Positions 1 through 5,159 of a stretch of 7,342 nucleotides of DNA are shown piece by piece. The DNA comes from Bifidobacterium sp. UBA6881 (lineage in GTDB: Bacteria > Actinomycetota > Actinomycetes > Actinomycetales > Bifidobacteriaceae): contig DKCF01000003.1 of NCBI GenBank assembly GCA_002451435.1, positions 4,812 to 12,153 of the forward strand. The letters run 5' to 3'. A program made the position numbers and the translations under genes. The notes beneath the pieces were generated by a model, which was not told the DNA's origin, ran no database searches, and saw nothing but the letters and a program-made list of their open reading frames with translations. Each line of letters begins with the position of its first letter. Position 1 is the stretch's first letter.

Positions 1-558
1 CCCGAGCAGAACACGCGCTCCGTGTCCGTCTACCAGTCGCTTGGCTTCGTTCCGTCGGGCCGTTCCCGCGACGCGTTGTGGAACGCGGCGGACAACCGTT
101 ATCAGGATCTGATCATCATGGACACGCTTGCCGACGAATTCGATCCGATCCGCTCGCTGGACGCCTTCGGCATGCATGTGATCGAAGACAATCCGGGCGT
201 CAAAGAGGCGCTGAGCGCGCGTGAGCATTCGCTGGCCATCCGCATCAACGCCGACAAGAGCGATGCCAAGGATGGCGACAAGGCACAGGCCGAACATTCC
301 GCGGTGGAAGAAAATCGCACGGCCAGTTCGCCACGGTCCGCGTGGTCGTCCCCGTCGGCCGAAAAGACCGTGCGGACGCAGCCGTCGCGCGACGGATCCG
401 AGGGAGGAAAGCAGCCGTCCGTCGAACGCAAATCGGTCAACGGCGATGCCGACGTGGAGAACAACTGGCCGTACGGGTCGAACGAACGAAAGACGTCAAA
501 GGAAGCTTGGTGGCGCACGCTGGGACGTGGCCGCAAGCGTGATACGGAAGGTAAGTGA
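1..558 (+). CDS. GNAT-family N-acetyltransferase, 3' part (5' end outside window)
   Basis: The frame is open from the first base, so the gene starts upstream; 185 C-terminal residues are visible. Residues 4-16 (NTRSVSVYQSLGF) match the acetyl-CoA-binding end of GNAT enzymes, where an Asn, a Tyr seven residues later and a Gly-Phe pair form the last conserved helix-strand. A strand-like stretch (YQDLIIMDTL, 34-43) follows, as in RimI/RimJ-like proteins. Such enzymes move an acetyl group from acetyl-CoA to an amine; the substrate here cannot be told. From about residue 75 the protein becomes a 110-residue polar tail rich in Lys, Arg, Ser and Glu, ending in a Trp-Trp plus basic patch; this is unusual for GNAT proteins and probably disordered. 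The stop codon overlaps the next gene's ATG by one base. An in-frame GTG at position 22 lies inside the conserved motif and is not the real start. The family call rests on one motif region, so it is moderate. Confidence 0.62.
   Translation, partial: PEQNTRSVSVYQSLGFVPSGRSRDALWNAADNRYQDLIIMDTLADEFDPIRSLDAFGMHVIEDNPGVKEALSAREHSLAIRINADKSDAKDGDKAQAEHSAVEENRTASSPRSAWSSPSAEKTVRTQPSRDGSEGGKQPSVERKSVNGDADVENNWPYGSNERKTSKEAWWRTLGRGRKRDTEGK
546..551 (+). promoter_or_regulatory. Ribosome binding site for the DUF2469 gene
   Basis: GGAAGG lies six bases before the ATG at 558, inside the last codons of the upstream gene. It favours ATG 558 over the in-frame GTG at 555, which would be only three bases from the site. 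Confidence 0.7.
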
Positions 559-869
559 TGAGCGCCGAAGATCTCGACAATTACGAAACCGACGCTGAAC
601 TGGCCCTATACAAGGAATATCGCGACGTTATCAAGCTCTTTACCTATGTGGTGGAGACGGAGCGTCGTTTTTATCTGGCGAACAAGGTCGATTTCAATGT
701 GCGCTCGGCCGGACAGGACGTGTATTTCGACGTGCGTCTGACCGACGCATGGGTGTGGGACGTGTACCGTTCCAGCCGATTCGTCAAGAACGTCCGTATC
801 GTCACCTTCAAGGACGTGAACGTCGAAGAGGTGCAGAAAACGGATATCGACATCCCCGACAGCATCTAG
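558..869 (+). CDS. DUF2469 family protein
   Basis: A complete 103-residue protein that I recognise as DUF2469, a small family almost confined to Actinobacteria (Mycobacterium tuberculosis Rv2901c is a member). The hallmark segments are present: LYKEYRDVIKLFTYVVETER (17-36) followed by RFYLAN, VYFDVRLTDAWVWDVYRSSR (55-74) and FVKNVRIVTFKDVNVEE (75-91). The protein is acidic, has no signal peptide or membrane segment and is probably cytoplasmic. Its biochemical role is unknown. In mycobacteria the gene follows lepB and rnhB; here the gene before it is an acetyltransferase-like frame, so that link is not seen on this side. The ATG at 558 shares one base with the upstream TGA (TGATG), which implies translational coupling and one transcript. 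Length and sequence fit the family well. Confidence 0.93.
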   Translation: MSAEDLDNYETDAELALYKEYRDVIKLFTYVVETERRFYLANKVDFNVRSAGQDVYFDVRLTDAWVWDVYRSSRFVKNVRIVTFKDVNVEEVQKTDIDIPDSI

Positions 870-927
870 CGGTCGGCCGTATGCCTGCATAATAGGCCGC
901 AGCCAGGCGCTTTGCGGTGTTCTCGAT

Positions 928-965
928 GCATGACCGCATGACGATGCGTCGCATGGCGTCGCGTC
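928..965. repeat. Short tandem-like direct repeats
   Basis: GCATGACC at 928-935 is followed directly by GCATGACG at 936-943. A little further on, GCGTCGC occurs at 946 and again at 956, a spacing of ten bases or about one helical turn. Direct repeats at such spacing are sometimes regulator half-sites, but no known motif is recognised. Confidence 0.45.
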
Positions 966-1067
966 CGGCCGTGGATTTCGATGTATCCTACGGTGTCGAT
1001 GGAATTCGTCTGTCCGTTACCTTCCATGCATGTTCCGTTTCTTTCGTTCGTATAGAACGGAGGCATT

Positions 1068-1082
1068 GGGCATTGGATGCCC
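1068..1082. repeat. Perfect small inverted repeat in the phytase leader
   Basis: GGGCAT, a three-base TGG loop, then ATGCCC. It is too short and lacks the T-run expected of a terminator. It could be a leader hairpin or a protein site. Confidence 0.45.
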
Positions 1083-1169
1083 GTGCATCATGCGTTGCCG
1101 TCCCTGGTTTCCAGATGATTCAGATCAGGCGATTCGGGCCGGATGATTGCATGGAGTCGGGCGATTATC

Positions 1170-1176
1170 GAGAGAG
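1170..1176 (+). promoter_or_regulatory. Ribosome binding site deciding the phytase start
   Basis: GAGAGAG ends six bases before ATG 1183. A TTG at 1147 in the same frame has no such site and would add 12 residues in front of an otherwise normal signal peptide, so 1183 is preferred. Confidence 0.65.
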
Positions 1177-1182
1177 CGGTTC

Positions 1183-3078
1183 ATGACGAAACCAATGATG
1201 AGGGGATTCGTGGGCTTCATCGCAGGCGCCACTGTCGCTGCGGTGCTGTCCACGGGAACGGCCGGCGCGGCGCTGGCACTGGAATCCGACGGTCATTATT
1301 ACAGCAGCAAACAGCCATACGTGGCGCCGAGCGCGCAGACGACGGCATCCTACAGCGCGGCGCCGGAAGGCTACACGCCGATATACACCGAGAGCATGGC
1401 CCGCCATGGTTCGCGCGGACTGTCCAGCTACAAATACGACGCGTTGCTGATGAACATGACCAAAGCCGCCGAACAGGATGGCGGATTCAAATCCGACGCC
1501 ATCAAAAACGAATTCGTCAAAAACCTGACCGCCATCACCGCGGCCAACGTCGACAATGGGTACGGCATGCTCACGGAACAGGGCGCCGAGCAGCATCAGG
1601 GCATCGGAGAACGCGCATACCAGCGTAACCGCGCGCTGTTCGACCAGGCGGCCGCCGACGGCGGCACGATCGCGTACCAGTCCTCCGGCGAGGCGCGCGC
1701 CACGGAATCCGGCGAGAATTTCGAGAAGGGATTCAATGAGGCGTCCGGCGACAAGCTGGCGAACAACGTCGTCATGCCGACCGATCCGGCCGACGACGGC
1801 GCCGGCAAGGACTTCCAGAAGAGCCCGGACACACTGTATTTCCACAAGACCGACAATCCCGACGGCAGTAGGAAACAGCCGGGGACCAAGGCATACGACA
1901 TCGCGGAAGCGTATCAGGATTTCGTGGCGAACGACGCGACCATCAAAGGCGCGGAAGCCACCATCGCGGACAATGAGCAGGTCAAGCGGGCCTCGCACGA
2001 CGTGCTGTCGCAGATCTTCACCGACGATTTCCTGAACAAGCTCGCCACGGGCGAATACAAGTGGTACAACACCGCGGACGGCACGAAGAACGGCGGCGAG
2101 AACTGCGCTCCGAACGCCGATCCATCCAAGGACGCGAACGCCTGCGGTGACGGCAAGAAGAAGATCGCCAGCGAATACGATGCGGCCATGGACCTGTACA
2201 ACCTGTACATCATCGCCGCGGACATGCGCGGTGAAAGCGGCGACGGCCATGCCTTCGATTTCGACCAGTACTTCCAAGGCGACTACGCGCAGGACGCCAA
2301 GCTGTTCGCCTGGGCGCTCGACGCCGAGGATTTCTATGAAAAGGGACCGAGCTACGCCGGGCAGGACCAGACGTATTCCATCGCGCAGCCGCTGCTCGAC
2401 GATTTCTTCAACGCGATCGATGCGCGTGTGAACGGTGGCAAGACGGTCGCCACTTTCCGTTTCGCCCATGCCGAGACGATGATGCCGTTCGCCGCATTGC
2501 TGGGATTGCCGGGGTCCACGCAGCAGGCAGCGAACTCCACGACCGACGTGTACACCTATGACAACAATGCGTGGCGTGGCGAGACGGTGACCCCGATGGC
2601 CGCGAACGTGCAGTGGGACGTGTACGCCAAGCAGGGCGCCGATTCGCCGATTGTGCGCATGCTGTACAACGAGAATGAGATCGCGTTCCGTTCGGAATGC
2701 ACTCCGGTGGCGGACGGGTCGAAATGGTACAAGCTCACCGAGCTGAAGAGCTGTCTCGCCTCCGGGCATCAGACGCTTGGCGCGGCGGCGCGCATCGACA
2801 CCGCCAACGGGCAGAAGCCCCAGCCGGGTCAGCCGTCCAACGGCGGCAATGGCAACGTGGGCACGGGTGATGCGTCCAATGGCAATGCCGGCGGAGCTGG
2901 CGCCGGAGCGTCGGCTTCGGAAGCGTCGGGTTCGACGAATGACCGGACCTCTGCGTCTTCCGCCGGAGACCATGCGGCGCTGGGGCGTACCGGCGTTTCG
3001 GTATCGCTGATCGTGGTGTTCGCCATCGGTCTGACGTTGATCGGTGTTTCCTTGGGGCTGTGGCGCATGTGCTGCTGA
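1183..3078 (+). CDS. Secreted MINPP-type histidine acid phytase, wall/membrane anchored
   Basis: A 631-residue exported histidine phosphatase that should release phosphate stepwise from phytate and other inositol polyphosphates at the cell surface. A signal peptide (1-32) has a hydrophobic core and an ALA cleavage motif at 30-32. The nucleophile motif is RHGSRG (74-79, His75). SSGEARATES (167-176) supplies the usual downstream phosphate-binding Arg (Arg172). HAE (429-431) is the proton donor; HAE rather than HD is the mark of the multiple inositol polyphosphate phosphatase branch, known from gut bifidobacteria. Cys308/321 and Cys506/524 are probably disulfides. A Gly/Asn/Ser/Ala-rich stalk (about 541-599) leads to LGRTG (600-604), a hydrophobic helix (605-627) and the tail RMCC. 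This resembles a sortase signal, but the canonical Pro is Gly and the basic tail is minimal, so a plain membrane anchor is possible. It has its own long upstream region and a structured spacer after it, suggesting a single-gene unit. Confidence 0.88.
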   Translation: MTKPMMRGFVGFIAGATVAAVLSTGTAGAALALESDGHYYSSKQPYVAPSAQTTASYSAAPEGYTPIYTESMARHGSRGLSSYKYDALLMNMTKAAEQDGGFKSDAIKNEFVKNLTAITAANVDNGYGMLTEQGAEQHQGIGERAYQRNRALFDQAAADGGTIAYQSSGEARATESGENFEKGFNEASGDKLANNVVMPTDPADDGAGKDFQKSPDTLYFHKTDNPDGSRKQPGTKAYDIAEAYQDFVANDATIKGAEATIADNEQVKRASHDVLSQIFTDDFLNKLATGEYKWYNTADGTKNGGENCAPNADPSKDANACGDGKKKIASEYDAAMDLYNLYIIAADMRGESGDGHAFDFDQYFQGDYAQDAKLFAWALDAEDFYEKGPSYAGQDQTYSIAQPLLDDFFNAIDARVNGGKTVATFRFAHAETMMPFAALLGLPGSTQQAANSTTDVYTYDNNAWRGETVTPMAANVQWDVYAKQGADSPIVRMLYNENEIAFRSECTPVADGSKWYKLTELKSCLASGHQTLGAAARIDTANGQKPQPGQPSNGGNGNVGTGDASNGNAGGAGAGASASEASGSTNDRTSASSAGDHAALGRTGVSVSLIVVFAIGLTLIGVSLGLWRMCC

Positions 3079-3091
3079 ACACCCCGCCCGC

Positions 3092-3170
3092 AACGCGCCT
3101 TCCCGGCTTGTCGCACGGTTTCGTGGAATATTGATTCCATGGCGCGCGACAACGGCCGGGAAGGCGCGTT
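3092..3170. repeat. Long imperfect inverted repeat after the phytase gene
   Basis: AACGCGCCTTCCCGGC (3092-3107) is exactly complementary to 3155-3170, and TTGTCG (3108-3113) to CGACAA (3147-3152), with only a two-base bulge (CG, 3153-3154). This gives 22 paired bases. The 33-base loop itself contains CACG gttt CGTG (3114-3125) and TGGAAT attg ATTCCA (3124-3139); these share two bases, so they cannot both form completely. No T-run follows on either strand, so it is not a classic intrinsic terminator. It may protect the phytase mRNA 3' end, be a structured RNA or be a dispersed repeat. Confidence 0.75.
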
Positions 3171-3206
3171 CGCATGTTCGTGCTATGGTTTTGCGATATT
3201 CCAAGG

Positions 3207-3250
3207 GGCGATTTTGTGTGCATTCACACAGATCGCCGTGTTCGTTTTCT
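3207..3250 (+). terminator. Hairpin with T-rich trailer; possible phytase terminator or operator
   Basis: GGCGAT (3207-3212) and TGTGTG (3215-3220) pair with CACACA (3225-3230) and ATCGCC (3232-3237) around a CATT loop, giving 12 bp with a small TT/G internal loop. The next bases, GTGTTCGTTTTC (3238-3249), are moderately T-rich. It is therefore a plausible intrinsic terminator for the phytase transcript. The inner 16 bases (TGTGT, six bases, ACACA) also resemble a CRP/GlxR-type operator with one mismatch per arm, so a protein-binding role is an alternative. Confidence 0.45.
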
Positions 3251-3286
3251 CACCATCGTGTAGACTATCTGAGATTTTGTTTTTAT

Positions 3287-3292
3287 AAGGAG
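3287..3292 (+). promoter_or_regulatory. Ribosome binding site for the FAD oxidoreductase
   Basis: AAGGAG lies eight bases before GTG 3301 and follows a T-rich stretch. It supports a GTG start, which places the nucleotide-binding fold at the expected distance from the N-terminus. Confidence 0.75.
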
Positions 3293-3300
3293 ACCTCAAA

Positions 3301-4890
3301 GTGACGCAAAAGCAATCCGTGGTGATTATCGGTGGTGGCCCTGCTGGCTTGACCGCCGCTTGGGAGCTCGTCAAGGACGGTGGCTCCGAGAACTACGACG
3401 TGACCGTGCTGGAGGCGACCCGCGAATTCGGCGGCATCTCCCGCACCGTCAAGCATGACGGCAACCGCATGGACATCGGTGGCCACCGCTTCTTCTCGAA
3501 GGACGAACGCATCATGGACTGGTGGAAGGAGGTCCTGCCGCTGCAGGGCGCCCCCAGCTATGACGACAAGAAGCTGCATCGCGAACACGATATGGAGCCG
3601 GGCGGCCCCGATCCGGAGGTCGAAGACAAGGTGATGCTCAAGCGCCACCGCGTTTCCCGCATCTACTGGAACCACCATTTCTTCGATTACCCGATCTCCC
3701 TGAGCGCCAACACGCTGAAGGCCATGGGCCCGAAGCTGACGCTCGTCGCTGGTTTCAGCTATCTGAAATCCATGGTGCACAAGCTGCCGGAAGACAATCT
3801 GGAGAACTTCTACATCAACCGTTTCGGTCGCAAGCTGTACTCCATGTTCTTCGAGGGCTACACCGAGAAGCTGTGGGGACGCCATCCGTCGCAGATCTCC
3901 GCCGATTGGGGATCCCAGCGCGTCAAGGGCCTGAGCATCATGGGCGTGCTGAAGAACGCCGTCCAGAAGCTGCTGCCGAAGAAGCGCAGCAACGACGAGG
4001 TGGAGACCTCGCTCATCGAGGAATTCTGGTATCCGAAGTATGGCCCGGGCCAGTTGTGGGAGACCGTCGAATCCAACTGCGAGGCAGCCGGCGTGAAGGT
4101 TATCACCGACGCCAACGTGGTTGAGATCCGTCAGGCCGACGGCAAGATCGCTTCCGTGGTGTATGAGGATTCCGAGGGCAACCGCACCGAAATGCATGCC
4201 GACGACTTCATCTCCTCCATGCCGGTCAAGGATCTCGTCAACGCCGTCGACGCGTCCGACAAGCCCGCGCCGAAGGACATGACGGAAATCGCCAACGGCC
4301 TGCCGTACCGCGATTTCGTCACTGTGGGTCTGCTGGTCAAGCACCTGCGTCTGAAGAACACCACCGACATCCCGACCCTCGGCAACCCGCCGATCGTGCC
4401 GGACTGCTGGATCTACGTGCAGGATCCGGGCTACAAGGTCGGCCGTCTGCAGATCTTCAACAACTGGAGCCCGTATCTGGTCAAGAACGTCGACGACACC
4501 GTGTGGATCGGCCTCGAATACTTCTGCGAGGAAGGCGATTCCTTCTGGAACATGTCCGACGAGGAGGCGACGAAGTTCGCCATCCAGGAGCTCACCCGCA
4601 TGCAGGTGATCAATGGCCCGCAGGATGTGCTTGACTCCCATCGCGAACGCGTCAAGAAGGCGTATCCGGCGTACTTCGACACGTACGACCGCATGCCGGA
4701 GCTTATCGAATACCTTGATTCCTTCGGCAATCTCTACTGCGTCGGCCGCAATGGGCAGCACCGTTACAACAACATGGACCATTCGATGGCGACCGCCATC
4801 GAGGCCGTCGGCAACATCAAGAACGGCAAGACGTCCAAGAAGAACGTGTGGTCGGTGAACACCGACAAGTCCTACCACGAGCAGAAGTAA
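3301..4890 (+). CDS. FAD-dependent oxidoreductase, UDP-galactopyranose-mutase/protoporphyrinogen-oxidase-like
   Basis: A 529-residue soluble flavoprotein of the amine-oxidase superfamily. The N-terminal Rossmann motif VVIIGGGPAGLTAAWEL (7-23) has GxGxxG at Gly11, Gly13 and Gly16, and Glu38 ends the second strand to hold the FAD ribose. The subfamily signatures are GGHRFFS (60-66), YTEKLWG (187-193), PKYGPGQLWE (245-254) and, near the C-terminus, GRNGQHRYNNMDHS (482-495), the usual second FAD contact. I recognise this set from proteins annotated as NAD(P)/FAD-dependent oxidoreductase or UDP-galactopyranose-mutase-like, often found beside glycosyltransferases. Classic bacterial Glf is nearer 380 residues with a different N-terminus, so I do not use that symbol. 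The reaction and substrate are unknown; a sugar-nucleotide or cell-surface glycan role is only an inference. The gene stands alone here, with structured spacers on both sides, and no clear promoter could be placed upstream. Confidence 0.83.
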   Translation: MTQKQSVVIIGGGPAGLTAAWELVKDGGSENYDVTVLEATREFGGISRTVKHDGNRMDIGGHRFFSKDERIMDWWKEVLPLQGAPSYDDKKLHREHDMEPGGPDPEVEDKVMLKRHRVSRIYWNHHFFDYPISLSANTLKAMGPKLTLVAGFSYLKSMVHKLPEDNLENFYINRFGRKLYSMFFEGYTEKLWGRHPSQISADWGSQRVKGLSIMGVLKNAVQKLLPKKRSNDEVETSLIEEFWYPKYGPGQLWETVESNCEAAGVKVITDANVVEIRQADGKIASVVYEDSEGNRTEMHADDFISSMPVKDLVNAVDASDKPAPKDMTEIANGLPYRDFVTVGLLVKHLRLKNTTDIPTLGNPPIVPDCWIYVQDPGYKVGRLQIFNNWSPYLVKNVDDTVWIGLEYFCEEGDSFWNMSDEEATKFAIQELTRMQVINGPQDVLDSHRERVKKAYPAYFDTYDRMPELIEYLDSFGNLYCVGRNGQHRYNNMDHSMATAIEAVGNIKNGKTSKKNVWSVNTDKSYHEQK

Positions 4891-4907
4891 GGACGGATTC
4901 GGGGCGT

Positions 4908-4919
4908 GACGCATGCGTC
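4908..4919. repeat. Perfect 12-bp palindrome
   Basis: GACGCATGCGTC reads the same on both strands and lies 17 bases after the oxidoreductase stop codon. It is the first of three inverted repeats in a row and could be a protein site. Confidence 0.6.
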
Positions 4920-4920
4920 C

Positions 4921-4949
4921 CATGGCAGGCGCATTCCGCATGCGCCATG
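4921..4949. repeat. Imperfect hairpin in the oxidoreductase-rho spacer
   Basis: CATGGC (4921-4926) pairs with GCCATG (4944-4949), and GCAT (4931-4934) with ATGC (4940-4943), around the loop TCCGC and a four-base bulge. Alternatively GCGCAT pairs with ATGCGC as a single inner stem. No T-run follows. Confidence 0.5.
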
Positions 4950-4957
4950 TCGAAGAC

Positions 4958-4993
4958 CGATGGGCCCGCCGGCGATCGCCGGCGGGCCCATCG
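4958..4993. terminator. Perfect 36-bp palindrome, probable bidirectional terminator
   Basis: The arm CGATGGGCCCGCCGGC (4958-4973) is exactly repeated in inverse at 4978-4993, with GATC as the four-base centre; because the centre is itself palindromic, all 36 bases are symmetric. In RNA this is a very stable 16-bp GC-rich stem with a tetraloop. It lies 67 bases after the oxidoreductase stop and before the rho leader, so termination is its likely job, although the following bases contain only short T pairs. It would act equally on both strands and could also extrude as a cruciform. Confidence 0.65.
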
Positions 4994-5061
4994 CGTTGTT
5001 CCGCGGCGGCTTGCGCTGGTCTCGGCGGCGTTGTAAGGTGAACAACGTTCCTGAGGTGTGA

Positions 5062-5110
5062 TTTCCGCACGGGACATTCATTGAGCGGATATTTTCCGCA
5101 TCTCTTTTTT
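5062..5110 (+). promoter_or_regulatory. Candidate transcription attenuator in the rho leader
   Basis: GCGGA (5085-5089), loop TATTT, TCCGC (5095-5099) forms a hairpin that GA/TC pairs across a bulged A can lengthen to 7 bp. It is followed directly by TCTCTTTTTT (5101-5110), the layout of an intrinsic terminator. The octamer TTTCCGCA of the right arm also occurs at 5062-5069, so GCGGA could pair upstream with TCCGC (5064-5068) instead and prevent the terminator. This would be an anti-terminator/terminator switch about 50 bases before the rho start. rho is autoregulated in other bacteria, mostly by Rho-dependent attenuation; an intrinsic version is inferred here. Confidence 0.45.
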
Positions 5111-5113
5111 CAA

Positions 5114-5140
5114 GCTTTGCAGGCGCGTGCCTGCGAGAGC
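5114..5140 (+). promoter_or_regulatory. Stable hairpin just before the rho ribosome binding site
   Basis: GCAGGC (5119-5124), tetraloop GCGT, GCCTGC (5129-5134) is a perfect stem. The TTT before it pairs with the GAG after it (two of these pairs are T-G), and GC/GC closes the base past a bulged A. It ends one base before the Shine-Dalgarno region and may affect translation initiation. Confidence 0.5.
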
Positions 5141-5143
5141 CAA

Positions 5144-5150
5144 GGAAAGG
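5144..5150 (+). promoter_or_regulatory. Ribosome binding site for rho
   Basis: GGAAAGG lies nine bases before GTG 5160. This supports the GTG start over the internal ATG at 5187, which would cut into the conserved N-terminal helical domain. Confidence 0.65.
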
Positions 5151-5159
5151 CAATAACCA

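Larger units (their letters stand above)
870..1182. other. Intergenic region before the phytase gene
   Basis: This 313-bp gap holds no gene I can support. It contains close direct repeats at 928-965, an inverted repeat (CGTTC gtata GAACG, 1045-1059) that includes a TATAGA resembling a -10 box at 1051-1056 but has no matching -35 box, and a hairpin (1068-1082). A GGAGG at 1059-1063 precedes a short frame, TTG 1073 to TGA 1186, that overlaps the phytase start codon. The phytase promoter must lie here or further upstream, but I cannot place it. No clear intrinsic terminator follows the DUF2469 gene; GGCC copies at 876-879 and 895-898 could form only a weak stem. Confidence 0.6.

Noticed and set aside
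866..1066. 66-codon minus-strand frame in the same gap
   Set aside because: No ribosome site and no recognisable protein features, and it ends at the edge of the DUF2469 gene; chance is enough to explain it.
917..1186. 89-codon + strand frame in the gap before the phytase, from GTG 917
   Set aside because: It has no ribosome site at 917, a low-complexity start and no recognised family. Only its last 37 codons, behind a GGAGG, were kept as a weak leader-peptide idea.
1165..3204. 679-codon minus-strand open frame antisense to the phytase
   Set aside because: It is a shadow caused by GC-rich third positions in the phytase frame, with no family motif and an extreme His/Arg/Val composition.
3261..3266. 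TAGACT as a -10 box for the oxidoreductase gene
   Set aside because: It matches four of six bases, but there is no acceptable -35 hexamer at 16-18 bases and no properly placed extended -10 TG.
5041..5050. GAAC/GTTC half-sites resembling an actinobacterial LexA box
   Set aside because: The half-sites (GAAC at about 5040-5043, GTTC at 5047-5050) are three bases apart instead of four, and the flanks do not match the consensus.
5038..5061. Tiny frame GTG to TGA in the rho leader (seven residues)
   Set aside because: No properly spaced ribosome site and no codon pattern suggesting a regulatory leader peptide.
3283..5070. 595-codon minus-strand open frame antisense to the oxidoreductase
   Set aside because: Same shadow effect; it also runs through the hairpin region and past the rho leader without any plausible start signal.
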